This document shows positions 27,474 to 36,707 of a DNA stretch of 64,000 nucleotides, piece by piece. The stretch lies in NCBI RefSeq assembly GCF_001641125.1, contig NZ_LWLP01000001.1:1396530-1460529 (forward strand). The letters run 5' to 3'. The DNA is from Arthrobacter sp. OY3WO11 (GTDB taxonomy: Bacteria > Actinomycetota > Actinomycetes > Actinomycetales > Micrococcaceae). Below the pieces are notes generated by a model. The model was not told the origin of the DNA and searched no databases. It saw only the letters and a list, made by a program, of their open reading frames with translations. Position 1 is the stretch's first letter. The number at the start of each line of letters is the position of its first letter. Made by a program: the position numbers and the translations under genes.

Positions 27474-27663
27474 GGTGTCGAGTCTAGTGGAGGGGCTTTC
27501 CCCGGCCGGCTTTCCGGGGTGTTTCACCGCGTGCGCGTCCGAGTCGCCGGAACAGTGCCGTGACTCCGGAACGTTCCGGCGACCGTGCACGTTTCCGGCG
27601 ACTTCGGTGCAGGCCCGCAGCCTCGGCTGGGGCAGCAGGGGGCGGGGGCACCTGCCCTCGGGC

Positions 27664-28419
27664 TCAGCAGATGGCAAACACCCGCGCCGGGAAACCGCTG
27701 CCGCCCAGGGGCTTTGGCCAGGAGGCGACGACGGCGGCACCCGATTCCGGCAGTCCGTCCAGGTTGGCCATCAGTTCGATTTGCCAGCGGCCCTGTTCCA
27801 GGACATACGTTTCCAGGCTGAAGTCCTGCCGGGAGGTTGCCAGGCCCGGGTCCGTGTCCGTCTGCTCGTGGCCGACGGCGGCCACGGCACGCTGCTCAAC
27901 CAGGAAGGAGAGCACTTCCCGGGACCAGCCGGGCGTGTGGCTCAGGCCCTCGCTGTCCCGGTTGGCCATTGCCTCCGGGCTGGGCCACCGGCGGCTCCAT
28001 CCGGTACGGAGGGCAACAAAGGAACCCGGCGGGACGGTGCCGTTCTGGTTTTCCCAGTCGTATACGTCCTGCAGGGTGGGGGTGGCGTCCGGGTTACCGG
28101 CCACCCGCTGGCTGATGTCCAGGACCACCAGCGGAAGGATCATCTCCTCCACCGGAATCTGGTCCAGCGTCCGGCCGCCGCGAATGAAATGCGAGGGCGG
28201 ATCCACGTGGGTTCCCCACTGGCCCACAATTGTGTAGCGGTGGGCGGTGAAGCCGTCACCCTTGTCCAGGTTGAAGAGGGCTTCGCGCTGCTCATCCGGA
28301 AAAGCGGGGAAGTGGGGCTGGCCCGGATGGAAGGCGTGCGTCAGGTCCACGAACTGCCGGCCGGCGATCACAGACTGCAGGCCCTCCCAGAGCGACGCGG
28401 TGCTGGCGTCCGTCATCAT
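27664..28419 (-). CDS. cyclase / kynurenine-formamidase-like metal hydrolase
   Basis: Cyclase-family hydrolase. The metal-binding signature HxGTHxDxPxH appears as GQWGTHVDPPSHF, preceded by FVDLTHAFHPGQPHFPAF. A later GHEQTDTDPG holds another conserved acidic/His site. The family includes kynurenine formamidase, isatin hydrolase and polyketide-like cyclases, so the substrate is open. It overlaps by four bases the end of the upstream unknown gene, indicating an operon. Two IclR regulators lie downstream. Confidence 0.88.
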   Translation of the reverse strand: MMTDASTASLWEGLQSVIAGRQFVDLTHAFHPGQPHFPAFPDEQREALFNLDKGDGFTAHRYTIVGQWGTHVDPPSHFIRGGRTLDQIPVEEMILPLVVLDISQRVAGNPDATPTLQDVYDWENQNGTVPPGSFVALRTGWSRRWPSPEAMANRDSEGLSHTPGWSREVLSFLVEQRAVAAVGHEQTDTDPGLATSRQDFSLETYVLEQGRWQIELMANLDGLPESGAAVVASWPKPLGGSGFPARVFAIC

Positions 28420-28892
28420 GCGGCGGCTCCTTCTGCCATCGGTGCTTCTGCCTTTGGTGCTTCTGTCACCGGTGCCAGTGCGGTGCTGGAGACGCTGATG
28501 GGGCCGGTCACTTCAATGACCGGGACTTCCCAAGGGTGGATGTCCACGAGGCGGCGCATAAAACGCTCGACGGCGGCGTCCTCCAGTGAGGCGTCGAAAT
28601 AGGTGGTGAAAACGAAGGTTGGCGAGAGGGTCTGCTCACCCACTCGCCCCAGGGTGGGGTTGGCGCCCTCGGCAGTGGTGAACCCCTCGAAACCGAGGCT
28701 GGACTCAAACACGTGCTTATAGTTGCCGAAGTCGCCGAGTTCCCGGAATTCGGCCAGGGCCTGCAGCAGGTGCGCGATTCCCGGATCATCTTGGAAGGCG
28801 TCCGGCTCGCCCTTGGACAGTTGCCCGAAGGTGGTGCCGCTGATGGGCCAGTGCACGCGCAGTTTGCGTACCGGGTGAAGTTGAACGTCCAA
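28416..28892 (-). CDS. uncharacterised protein with CutA/NIF3-like HPWE..E tail
   Basis: A 158-residue cytoplasmic protein, translationally coupled to the cyclase. I do not recognise a named family. It has a ferredoxin-like pattern in its middle part (FVFTTYFDASLEDAAVERF) and then DIHPWEVPVIEV, which resembles the HPYExPxIE end of CutA and NIF3/YqfO proteins. The last 15 residues are low complexity with repeated EAPKAEAPMAEG. The start overlaps no gene; GAGGAAAGAGGCAAGG lies upstream. Possible accessory or allosteric partner of the cyclase. Confidence 0.6.
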   Translation of the reverse strand: MDVQLHPVRKLRVHWPISGTTFGQLSKGEPDAFQDDPGIAHLLQALAEFRELGDFGNYKHVFESSLGFEGFTTAEGANPTLGRVGEQTLSPTFVFTTYFDASLEDAAVERFMRRLVDIHPWEVPVIEVTGPISVSSTALAPVTEAPKAEAPMAEGAAA

Positions 28893-28950
28893 GAACCTTG
28901 CCTCTTTCCTCCGCCGGGTGACGGCTGTCAGCCATCGTGGCAGAAAGAAA

Positions 28951-28972
28951 TAATCATTACAAGCATATGTAA
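28951..28972 (+). promoter_or_regulatory. AT-rich region before mmuM with a Zur-like core
   Basis: TAATCATTA at 28951-28959 matches the centre of actinobacterial Zur boxes, and the whole stretch is the most AT-rich DNA nearby. CATATGTAA follows and could act as a -10. Weak evidence. Confidence 0.3.
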
Positions 28973-29953
28973 ATGCGTATTATGACTACTATGCCTTCGA
29001 CCTCGCAGCTCTCGTCCTTGCTGGAATCCGGCGAACACCTCGTGACCGACGGCGCCCTGGCCACGGAACTCGAGGCCCGGGGCTGCAACCTCGACGATCC
29101 CCTGTGGTCTGCCAAGGTCCTGCTGGAAGGCCCGCACCTGATCAGGGACGTCCACCGCGACTACTTCTCCGCCGGGGCCCGGATTGCCACCACCGCCAGC
29201 TACCAGGCCACGCCGCAGGGCTTCGCACGGCGGGGCATGAGCGGGCAGGAGGCCCTGGAGCTGGTGGCGTTGTCGGTCCGGCTGGCGGATGAGGCCCGCC
29301 GCGGCCACCTGGCTGCCACCCCGGGCGCGGGCTCGCTGCTCATCGCCGGGTCGGTTGGTCCTTATGGCGCCTACCTGGCAGACGGCTCCGAATACCGCGG
29401 CGACTACACGCTAGGGCAAGAGGAGTTCATGGACTTCCACCGGCCCCGGGTGGCCGCGCTCGTTGATGCGGGTGTGGACTTCCTGGCCTGCGAGACGCTC
29501 CCGTCGTTTGCCGAAGCCGAGGCGCTGGCGGCACTCACGGAAGAGTTCGGCGTCGAATCCTGGTTCTCCTTCTCCCTGCGGGACGGCGCTAATATCAGCG
29601 ACGGCACCCCGCTCACGGCAGTGGCTGGGCTCCTTGACGCCCACCCCCTGGTGGCCGCGGTCGGCGTGAACTGCGTGCCGCTGCACCTGGTCACTCGAGC
29701 GCTCGCCGCCCTCCACAGCGCCACGGACAAACCGCTGGTGGCCTACCCCAACTCAGGCGAAACGTACGATCCGGTCACCAAAACGTGGGGTCCGTCCACA
29801 GCCTTGGCACAGGGCAGGTACGCCGAGCCAGCAGACCCCGCCGGCGGGGCCGCCGCCTGGCTGGAGCACGGCGCCCGCATCATTGGCGGATGCTGCCGCA
29901 CGACGCCAGGCGACATCGCCGCCGTCGGGAAGGCCATTGCCGCGCAGCGCTGA
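28973..29953 (+). CDS. mmuM: homocysteine S-methyltransferase
   Basis: Zinc-dependent methyltransferase that uses S-methylmethionine or S-adenosylmethionine to methylate homocysteine to methionine. The metal ligands are visible as GVNC and GGCCRTTP, and the N-terminal LVTDGALATELEARG is the family start. The 326-residue length fits. Three in-frame ATGs (28973, 28982, 28991) occur without a Shine-Dalgarno sequence; the conserved part begins after the third. AT-rich DNA immediately upstream suggests leaderless transcription. It is divergent from the cyclase operon. Confidence 0.93.
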   Translation: MRIMTTMPSTSQLSSLLESGEHLVTDGALATELEARGCNLDDPLWSAKVLLEGPHLIRDVHRDYFSAGARIATTASYQATPQGFARRGMSGQEALELVALSVRLADEARRGHLAATPGAGSLLIAGSVGPYGAYLADGSEYRGDYTLGQEEFMDFHRPRVAALVDAGVDFLACETLPSFAEAEALAALTEEFGVESWFSFSLRDGANISDGTPLTAVAGLLDAHPLVAAVGVNCVPLHLVTRALAALHSATDKPLVAYPNSGETYDPVTKTWGPSTALAQGRYAEPADPAGGAAAWLEHGARIIGGCCRTTPGDIAAVGKAIAAQR

Positions 29954-29999
29954 ACCACCGCGCACCGCTGATTCTGAAGGTTCTGGGCTGCCCTTGAAC

Positions 30000-30248
30000 T
30001 CAGCCGCCGTTTTCCGTGTCCTTTTGGTTGGTGGCCTCGTCCGGGGTGTCCTGTTCCTCCGCGTGTTCAGCCTTCTCCCGGGCTTCCTGCTGGTGCTGCT
30101 CCAGTTTCGCTTCGGCGTCCCTGCGCCGATACCCGATGGATCGGGCCTGCTCCGGGGTGGGATGCCGGTGCTCCCGCTCCCAGGCGTGGTCATTGACGCC
30201 GGTGCCGGGCACGGCCTCCTCATTAGGATCAGTAATGTCTTCACCCAT
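30000..30248 (-). CDS. small acidic hydrophilic protein
   Basis: An 82-residue, very hydrophilic protein with no membrane segment. The middle (RRRDAEAKLEQHQQEAREK) is likely helical or coiled coil, and the ends are acidic and disordered (EEQDTPDEATNQKDTENGG). CAGGG lies eight bases before the ATG; a TTG two codons upstream is an alternative. I do not recognise a family. It may be a stress-type intrinsically disordered protein, which is a guess from composition. Confidence 0.6.
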   Translation of the reverse strand: MGEDITDPNEEAVPGTGVNDHAWEREHRHPTPEQARSIGYRRRDAEAKLEQHQQEAREKAEHAEEQDTPDEATNQKDTENGG

Positions 30249-30288
30249 ATCCAAACCCTGTCACAGTCGGGGGACGGAGAGAAGGGCC

Positions 30289-30840
30289 CTACGCCCCAAG
30301 CCGACCGTAGGTGGTGATCACGTTGCCCTTGCTGGTCCGGGACTGGTCAAGGAGTACCAGCCGGGTGGTGGGGTCGCCGTCCTGGAAGAGGCGCCGGCCG
30401 CTCCCTGCCACCACCGGATGGGTCATGAGCGTCAGGGAATCCAGCAGGCCGGCGAACAGCAGCTGCCGAACCACCGAGATGCTGCCGCACACTGCGATTT
30501 CGCCGCCGTCGCGCTCCTTTAGAGCTGCTACGAACTCCTCCAGCGGCGCGTCCATCAGGCGTGAGTTTTGCCACTCGAGCGGTTCCGCCAGGGTCCGCGA
30601 GGCCACAAACTTCTCCACCGGGTTGATGAAGGCGGCAAAGTCCTCGTCCACGGGCGCGGTGGGCCAGTACGCGGCCCACTCCTGGTAGCTGACCCGGCCC
30701 AGCACCACCGTGTCCACTGTTTCCATCATGGTGGTCAGGCCGGCTCCCAGTTCGTCGTCAAAGCTGTCGAACTGGAACTTATAGGGATCGGACACCACGC
30801 CGTCCACGGAGTGGAACAGGCCGGCAGTGACTTTGCGCAT
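30289..30840 (-). CDS. dihydrofolate-reductase-like (RibD C-terminal domain) protein
   Basis: Protein of the RibD C-terminal/DHFR-fold group common in actinobacteria. Landmarks: MRKVTAGLFHSVDGVV at the start, VDTVVLGRVSYQEW, and GEIAVCGSISVVRQLL followed by DSLTLMTHPVVAGSGRRLF. It likely binds NADPH; substrates of these stand-alone forms are unknown and they are not true folate reductases. GGAGG is seven bases before the ATG. Monocistronic. Confidence 0.9.
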   Translation of the reverse strand: MRKVTAGLFHSVDGVVSDPYKFQFDSFDDELGAGLTTMMETVDTVVLGRVSYQEWAAYWPTAPVDEDFAAFINPVEKFVASRTLAEPLEWQNSRLMDAPLEEFVAALKERDGGEIAVCGSISVVRQLLFAGLLDSLTLMTHPVVAGSGRRLFQDGDPTTRLVLLDQSRTSKGNVITTYGRLGA

Positions 30841-31053
30841 GGGGACCTCCTGCAGGGCATTTCGAACGGACACGCCTCACGCTAGTGCGCCCCTTGAGCC
30901 AGCGGAAGATCCCTGCAAAAGCGGACGACGGCGGCCACCCCCCCAGTTACGTTCATCACTCGCCGAGGCGTCTTGCACGGTTTGGCTGATCCTGAGCCCC
31001 ATACTTGTGGTGAGCGGCTGTTGCCGTGCCCCGGCCAGGCAGGAGGAAAGTGC

Positions 31054-31509
31054 ATGGACACCCTGAAAAAGATCGTGAGCAACCAGTATTTTCCGGCCGC
31101 TGCAGTCCTTACCGCCGTGCTGCTGTTCTGGGCCGTGGGACTCTTGGGCGGGCTGTCCCTCCTGCACAACAACCAGCCCCCGCTGACCACCCTGACCTGG
31201 ATGCTGTTTGTCTACACGGCGGCGGTCCTCACCCCGCTGGCCGGCATCCTGGCCGCGGCCGACCTGCTCCGCCGCTGGCGCCGCAACCGCGACGCCGACA
31301 TGGCCTACGCCGGGCACACAGAAGACCAGTATTCCGTGGCCCAGCAGGTAGTGGAAGCAGAACCAGGGGAAGCGCAGACGGTGGCCCAGCAGGTAGTGCC
31401 GGAGCATGCAGACGAAGAACCGGCAGTCCAGCACGCAGCGCCGCCCGCACCCAAGGCATCCCGGCCGAAGAAAACCCCGAAGCAGGCAGGACGCAAGCAG
31501 GCCGCTTAG
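31054..31509 (+). CDS. two-helix membrane protein with low-complexity C-terminus
   Basis: A 151-residue protein with two membrane helices (about residues 14-36 and 50-72), then a basic RRWRRNRDAD loop and a long hydrophilic tail. The tail has a repeated VAQQVV phrase and ends in Pro/Lys/Ala-rich KKTPKQAGRKQAA, which may bind nucleic acid or cell-wall polymers. AGGAGGAAAG precedes the ATG. I do not recognise a family. It is convergent with the GGDEF/EAL gene. Confidence 0.7.
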   Translation: MDTLKKIVSNQYFPAAAVLTAVLLFWAVGLLGGLSLLHNNQPPLTTLTWMLFVYTAAVLTPLAGILAAADLLRRWRRNRDADMAYAGHTEDQYSVAQQVVEAEPGEAQTVAQQVVPEHADEEPAVQHAAPPAPKASRPKKTPKQAGRKQAA

Positions 31510-31532
31510 CCGGCCTCCCGCCGTCGTGCGCC

Positions 31533-33791
31533 CTACCGTTCCTTCAGCGCGGTGAGGGCTTCCTCCGCCTGCTGCAGTGCGTTTTCCAGCCGCCGGCCCG
31601 GCTGCGGCAGCGAGAACAGGTATCCCTGCAGCGAATCGCACTCCAGGGCCGCCAGGTAATCCGCCTGCGCCGCCGTTTCCACACCTTCCGCCGTGACGGT
31701 CAAACCCAGGCTGTGGGCCATGTTGATCATGGAGCTGAGGATGGGCAGCCGCTCGGTTCCGGTGCGCACCATGGAGATGAACGTCTTGTCGATCTTCACC
31801 GTGTCCACCGGCAGGTCCTGCAACCTGCCCAGCGAGGAGTAGCCGGTGCCGAAATCGTCCAGGGCAACCCTGGCTCCCTCATCCCGGAGCGTGCTGAGCT
31901 GTTTGATGAGGCTGCAGTCGGCGTCGAAAAACACGCTTTCGGTGACCTCCAGGACCAGCTGGTAGGCGGCGACGCCGCTGGCCTCCGCAAGCCGGAGGAC
32001 CGTTTGGGCGAACATGGGATCCTGCAGCTGGACCCCTGAAACGTTCACGGCAAGCGACCGGGATGGATCCTCGCTCAGCCATGGTGCCAGCTGCACCATG
32101 CCCAGCGCCATCACTTCAGCGCCGATCTCGTTGATCAGCCCCGAGCGTTCGGCCAGCGGGATGAAGACCGACGGCGGGACGCGCCCGCCGTCCCTGTCCC
32201 ACCGGGCCAGCGCCTCGAACGTGACCACTTGGCCCATGCGGTGGGAAACGATCGGCTGGAAATCGACAGTGATCTCGCCCCGGGCCACGGCCAGCTGCAG
32301 GCCGGCTTCCATATGGGTCCGCTGCACCAGGGCCGTCATCATGTCCGGATGGAACCGCAGGAAGCGGTTCTTGCCGGCGGCCTTTGCCGCGTACATCGAG
32401 ATGTCCGCCTGCCGGAGCAGCTCTGAGGCGCCCACGCTGTCCCGGCCCAGGGACGCGAGTCCCAGGCTGAGGCTGGGCCGCAGGACCGTGCCCTGGATAG
32501 TAACGGGGACGTGCAGGCACCGGACGATGCATTCGGCGATCGTATCCGCGTCCGGACAGGCGGTCAGGAGCACCACAAACTCGTCTCCGCCCAGCCGGGC
32601 CACTACGTCGGCAGTGGGGGCGCAGCCACGGAGCCTCCGGGCCACTTCAACCAGCATGTCATCGCCGGCCTGGTGGCCAAGGATGTCGTTGACTTCCTTG
32701 AAGTCGTCCAGGTCCAGGAGCAGGACGTCAACGGCCTTGAGCCGCGGTTCCTGCAAGGCATTAGCCAGCGCGTCATTGAACACGGCCCGGTTGGACAGTC
32801 CCGTCAGGGGGTCCTGGAACGCCATCGCCCGCAGTTTCTCCGCCTGCGCCGCCAGGTCCAACATGGCTTGGTGGGCCTGCTCCTGGGCCTGGCGCCGCGG
32901 CGTGACGTCCCGGAAACTCCATACCCGGCCAACGATGTTCTCGCCCACCCGCTGCGGCCGCGAATAGCGCTCAAAGGTGCGCCCGTCCGCGAAGTCCAGG
33001 ACGTCGTGGCTTTCCGCTGCCGGGTCTTCCTCCAGGGCGCTGATCCTCGCCAGGAAGCCCGCGGGATCCGAAACCTGGGCGATGATGAGCTGCATGATGG
33101 GCTCTTCGGTGTCACCCTCCAGGAGCGCCGGGGGGATACCCCACATGGTGAGGAACTGGTCATTGAAACCGGCCACCCTGCCCTCAGAGCTCATCACCAG
33201 GATGCCGTCCGCTGTCGATTCAAGTGTGGCGGTCAGCAGGGACATCGCTTCCCGCAGGTCGGCATCCGCGGCCTGGCGGTGGGAAGTACCCCGGACCGAG
33301 AGCAGCAGCAGCGGATGCGCGGGGCCGCCGTCGCCGCTTCCCGGCTTCCCGTCCGGAGCTTGCCAAGTTCCCTCAGCCTTTGGAGGTGCAGGAACCTCCG
33401 GAGCTGCCGAAAGGAAAGCCGCTGCCGCTTCCCACGGCAATAATGATCCCGTTGCCTCGGCGGGGAATTCCGTTCCGGTGCTGTGCAGCCCGTAGATTTC
33501 CCGCGGCGGCGGATGGTCCCCGGGCAGGGCGCGGAGCCGGGCGAAAAGCTGGTCCGCTTCGCTGCGGAAGCCTTCAGCGAGGAGTGAGCGGTGGTCCCGC
33601 CCGGTGAGGTCACCGGCCGCATAGCCGAACAGCCGCCCGGCTGCGGCGTTGGCCAGGGCTATCCTGCCGTCCGCGGCTATCGCCAGCAGCGCGTCCGGGC
33701 TGGCATCGAGAACGGTCCCGAAAGTTTGTGCTGCCGTACTTATGCTGTGGTTCCAGGAATCAGTCAAGCCACCACCCCCCTCGGACATCAT
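31533..33791 (-). CDS. PAS-GGDEF-EAL protein, cyclic di-GMP turnover
   Basis: Two N-terminal PAS domains (about 25-110 and 190-300), then a diguanylate cyclase domain with RLGGDEFVVLL, then a phosphodiesterase domain. The EAL site is intact: FEALARW, NVSGVQL, LEVTESVF, ALDDFGTGYSSL, VKIDKTFI and EGVETAAQ. Both synthesis and breakdown of c-di-GMP are therefore possible, with PAS domains sensing redox, light or ligands. No membrane helix is seen. The start is uncertain: ATG pair at 33791/33788 or a TTG at 33767 with GAGGGGGG upstream. Confidence 0.93.
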   Translation of the reverse strand: MMSEGGGGLTDSWNHSISTAAQTFGTVLDASPDALLAIAADGRIALANAAAGRLFGYAAGDLTGRDHRSLLAEGFRSEADQLFARLRALPGDHPPPREIYGLHSTGTEFPAEATGSLLPWEAAAAFLSAAPEVPAPPKAEGTWQAPDGKPGSGDGGPAHPLLLLSVRGTSHRQAADADLREAMSLLTATLESTADGILVMSSEGRVAGFNDQFLTMWGIPPALLEGDTEEPIMQLIIAQVSDPAGFLARISALEEDPAAESHDVLDFADGRTFERYSRPQRVGENIVGRVWSFRDVTPRRQAQEQAHQAMLDLAAQAEKLRAMAFQDPLTGLSNRAVFNDALANALQEPRLKAVDVLLLDLDDFKEVNDILGHQAGDDMLVEVARRLRGCAPTADVVARLGGDEFVVLLTACPDADTIAECIVRCLHVPVTIQGTVLRPSLSLGLASLGRDSVGASELLRQADISMYAAKAAGKNRFLRFHPDMMTALVQRTHMEAGLQLAVARGEITVDFQPIVSHRMGQVVTFEALARWDRDGGRVPPSVFIPLAERSGLINEIGAEVMALGMVQLAPWLSEDPSRSLAVNVSGVQLQDPMFAQTVLRLAEASGVAAYQLVLEVTESVFFDADCSLIKQLSTLRDEGARVALDDFGTGYSSLGRLQDLPVDTVKIDKTFISMVRTGTERLPILSSMINMAHSLGLTVTAEGVETAAQADYLAALECDSLQGYLFSLPQPGRRLENALQQAEEALTALKER

Positions 33792-33882
33792 AAAGCGCAG
33801 GAGCCCAAATGTGACCAGCTGCCGGGAACCGGTTCCGAATGGACTGCTGCGGGCCTGTTGGCCGTCCTTGCAGTACCAAAGC

Positions 33883-33918
33883 AAAAGCGCTGCCCCCGCA
33901 TGGAGGACAGCGCTTTTT
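33883..33918 (-). terminator. intrinsic terminator after the GlsB-like gene
   Basis: Ten-base arms AAAAGCGCTG and CAGCGCTTTT around a 15-base loop; T-runs on both sides make it bidirectional. Confidence 0.9.
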
Positions 33919-33941
33919 GGGTTGTATGACTAAAGGGACCG

Positions 33942-34211
33942 CTATGCCCGGCGGGAGCTGCGGTTAGTGACCGCGCCATAAATGAGCAGCACGATGATTG
34001 AACCAAGAATTGCCAGCAGCCAGGTGCGGATATCGAAGAATTCGGCCAGGCCGCCGCCGAAGATCAGCGAACCGATCCAGCCGCCCAGGAGGGCACCGAC
34101 AACGCCGAGGACCAGGGTGACCACCCAGCCTCCGCCTTGGCGGCCGGGCAGGATAGCCTTTGCAATGGCTCCGGCGATCAGGCCCAAAATGAGAAATCCG
34201 AGAATGCCCAT
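33942..34211 (-). CDS. GlsB/YeaQ/YmgE-family membrane protein
   Basis: An 89-residue protein with three membrane helices and the family's glycine pattern: GLIAGAIAKAILPGRQGGGW and VVGALLGGWIGSLIF. This family is a stress-associated small membrane protein of unknown mechanism. The start chosen (MGILGFLILGLI) has AAGGAGTG upstream. Followed by a strong terminator. Confidence 0.9.
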   Translation of the reverse strand: MGILGFLILGLIAGAIAKAILPGRQGGGWVVTLVLGVVGALLGGWIGSLIFGGGLAEFFDIRTWLLAILGSIIVLLIYGAVTNRSSRRA

Positions 34212-34433
34212 GTTGTCACTCCTTGTCAGTAAGATGTGCCGGGCCCCCATTTCCGGTTCCATAATTCAATCAGCGGGCTTACTGCTCTGCAAGAGTTTGA
34301 TTATCACGGGATGACTGTCAGTTTTCCCGGCTGGAATACACTACTTTCGCTAATTGGCGGTAAATCCGCCCGGGCAGCCGGGATGGGCTTCGATAGGATT
34401 GACTGTCCCCGCAACAAACCAAGGAGCTTTGGC

Positions 34434-35300
34434 ATGTGCAGCCAGCAGACCGTCCGGCCACGTGCCATCTTCCTCGACATCGACGGCACCTACGCGGACC
34501 ACGGACTGGCGCCTGCCGCGCACGTCGACGCGGTCCGGACAGCACGCCGGCTGGGACACCTGGTTTTCGTCTGCACCGGGCGGCCGCTGTCCATGGTCCC
34601 AACCCACATCCTGGAAGCCGGCTTCGACGGCAGCATCACCGGCGCCGGCGCCCGGGTGGAGCTCGGGGGAGAAGTCCTGAAGGACACCCGCTTCGATCCG
34701 GACCTGGCAGCCCTCATCGTGGAAACACTGGACGCACATGATGCCGCCTACATCCTGGAAGCACCTGAGGCGCTGCACGGCCGGACAGGTGTGGACCAGA
34801 GGCTGCGGGAAGTGCTGGGCCCCATCTTCGCCGGGCGCCCGCAGCATGACGGGGTCCTCAGCACCGATGTTGATCCCCTGGAGGACATCCTGGGGCCCAT
34901 GCAGTACAGCGAGGACCTCCGCTCCACGTCCTACGCCAAAATATCCTGCTTCGATTCCCCGGTGCCGCTGAAGCAACTGGTGGACGGGCTCGGGCCGCAG
35001 GTGGGCCTGATCCCCAGTTCCCTCTCCGCCCTGGGCGACCGCGCCGGCGAGATTTTCATGGCCGGAACACACAAGGCCGTGGGCATCCAGGTGGTGGAGG
35101 AGCACCTGGGCCTTGACCGTGCGGACATCGTGGCCATCGGGGACAGCGCCAACGACATCGAGATGCTGGAGTACGCAGGCGTAGGCATCGCCGTGGAAGG
35201 CGGGCACCCTGCGGTGCTGGCAGTCGCGGACCGGACCACACCCGGGCCGGCCGGCAACGGCGTGGCACTCGCCTTTGAACAGCTCGGCCTGCTGGGCTGA
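34434..35300 (+). CDS. HAD-superfamily hydrolase, Cof type
   Basis: Cytoplasmic HAD phosphatase of the Cof/IIB group. Motif I is FLDIDGTY, motif II includes FVCTGRP, and motifs III-IV are HKAVGIQ and GDSANDIEM. The cap domain lies between about residues 85 and 190. Substrates are usually sugar phosphates or pyridoxal phosphate. AAGGAG is eight bases before the ATG, and TAGGAT at 34394-34399 is a fair -10. Monocistronic. Confidence 0.9.
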   Translation: MCSQQTVRPRAIFLDIDGTYADHGLAPAAHVDAVRTARRLGHLVFVCTGRPLSMVPTHILEAGFDGSITGAGARVELGGEVLKDTRFDPDLAALIVETLDAHDAAYILEAPEALHGRTGVDQRLREVLGPIFAGRPQHDGVLSTDVDPLEDILGPMQYSEDLRSTSYAKISCFDSPVPLKQLVDGLGPQVGLIPSSLSALGDRAGEIFMAGTHKAVGIQVVEEHLGLDRADIVAIGDSANDIEMLEYAGVGIAVEGGHPAVLAVADRTTPGPAGNGVALAFEQLGLLG

Positions 35301-35321
35301 CCGGCTTCCTGGCGTGGGACG

Positions 35322-36707
35322 TCAGGAAGGAAGCGGAGCTGGTGCCTGCACGGCAGGGTGTGCAGCAGTGCTGCCGGTGCCCAGACCGCGCACCGACCAG
35401 CCCGAGGCCTGCCAGGCAGCGGCGTCCAGCACGTTGCGCGCGTCCAGCACCACCCGCCGTCGTACCCGTGCCCCGGCAGCGGCGGGACAGAGGCGGCGGT
35501 ACTCATCCCATTCGGTGAGCAGCAGCACCAGCTCGGCGCCCTCGAGCGCCCGCTCCGTTGACGCTTCGAACCGCAGGCGCGGATAGCGCCGCCAAGCGTG
35601 GTTGACCGCTTTGGGATCCGTGACGGTCACGTGCGCCCCGGCCGCGGCAAGGCGATCGGCTACGTCCAACGCGGGGGAGTCCCGGATGTCGTCGGTGTCC
35701 GGCTTGAAGGATGCACCCAGGACCGTGATGGAGCGGCCGGCAACGCTGCCGCCGGTAAGGTCCGCGGCCAGGGCAACGGTCCGTTCACGTTGGCCCAGGT
35801 TGACCGAATCCACCAGCCGCATCCAGTCGTCAAGGGCCGTGACCCCTGCCCGGTTGGCCTGTGTCCGGAAGCTGCGGATGTCCTTGGGGAGGCAGCCGCC
35901 GCCGAAGCCCAGGCCGGCGTGCAGGTACCGCCCGCCGATGCGCGGGTCCATGCCCATGGCCTCGGCCAGCTCCGCCACGTCCGCTCCCGACGCATCGCAC
36001 AGCCCGGCCACCGCGTTGATGAAGCTCACTTTGGTGGCAAGGTAGGCGTTCGCCGCCGACTTGATGAGCTCCGCCGTGGCGAAGTTGCAGACCAGGCGGG
36101 GAATGCCGGCACGGAGAAGCGGTTCGTAGACGGCGTCCAACGCCGCGGTGACACCGAGCGGCGCGCCCGTGCGGGGATGGAACGCGGCTCCACGCCCGCC
36201 GTCCACGCCGTACACCAGCCGGTCCGGCACCAGCGAGTCCTTCACTGCGGTCCCCTGGCGGAGGAACTCCGGGTTCCACCCCAGCAACACGTCCGGCCGG
36301 CGGGCCAGGACACCGCGCAGCATCTCCACCGTGCCCACGGGCACCGTGGATTTTCCTACGACGACGGCGCCCGCGGCCAGGTGCGGCAGCAGCGTTTCGA
36401 TGGCGGAGACCAGGAAGGTGAGGTCGGCGGCGTCGGACGTTTTGTCCTGCGGGGTGCCCACGCACAGGAAGTGGACCTGCGCGCCCTTCGCGCCGGCGGC
36501 GTCCGTGGTGAAGGTGAGACGGCCGGTGCTCCGGCCGTCCCGCAGGAGTTCGTCCAGGCCGGGTTCGTGGAACGGGGCGGTGCCGCGTGCCAGCTGTTCC
36601 ACTTTGGCGGGGTCGACGTCGATCCCCACCACGGTATGGCCCATGGACGCGAGGGTGGCCGCGTGGACGGCGCCAAGGTAGCCGCAGCCGATCACCGAGA
36701 CCTTCAC
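35322..36707 (-). CDS. ugd: UDP-glucose 6-dehydrogenase
   Basis: NAD-dependent enzyme of the UDP-glucose/GDP-mannose dehydrogenase family, making the UDP-uronic acid used for capsule or cell-wall polymers. N-terminal Rossmann motif VSVIGCGYLGAVHAA; FNP-type middle domain with NPEFLRQGTAV and NAYLATKVSFINAVAGLC; catalytic Cys in GLGFGGGCLPKDIR. A GTG start overlapping the upstream stop (GTGA) gives the family N-terminus MKVSVIGCGYLG. The preceding glycosyltransferase on the same strand suggests a shared surface-polysaccharide role. Confidence 0.93.
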   Translation of the reverse strand: MKVSVIGCGYLGAVHAATLASMGHTVVGIDVDPAKVEQLARGTAPFHEPGLDELLRDGRSTGRLTFTTDAAGAKGAQVHFLCVGTPQDKTSDAADLTFLVSAIETLLPHLAAGAVVVGKSTVPVGTVEMLRGVLARRPDVLLGWNPEFLRQGTAVKDSLVPDRLVYGVDGGRGAAFHPRTGAPLGVTAALDAVYEPLLRAGIPRLVCNFATAELIKSAANAYLATKVSFINAVAGLCDASGADVAELAEAMGMDPRIGGRYLHAGLGFGGGCLPKDIRSFRTQANRAGVTALDDWMRLVDSVNLGQRERTVALAADLTGGSVAGRSITVLGASFKPDTDDIRDSPALDVADRLAAAGAHVTVTDPKAVNHAWRRYPRLRFEASTERALEGAELVLLLTEWDEYRRLCPAAAGARVRRRVVLDARNVLDAAAWQASGWSVRGLGTGSTAAHPAVQAPAPLPS

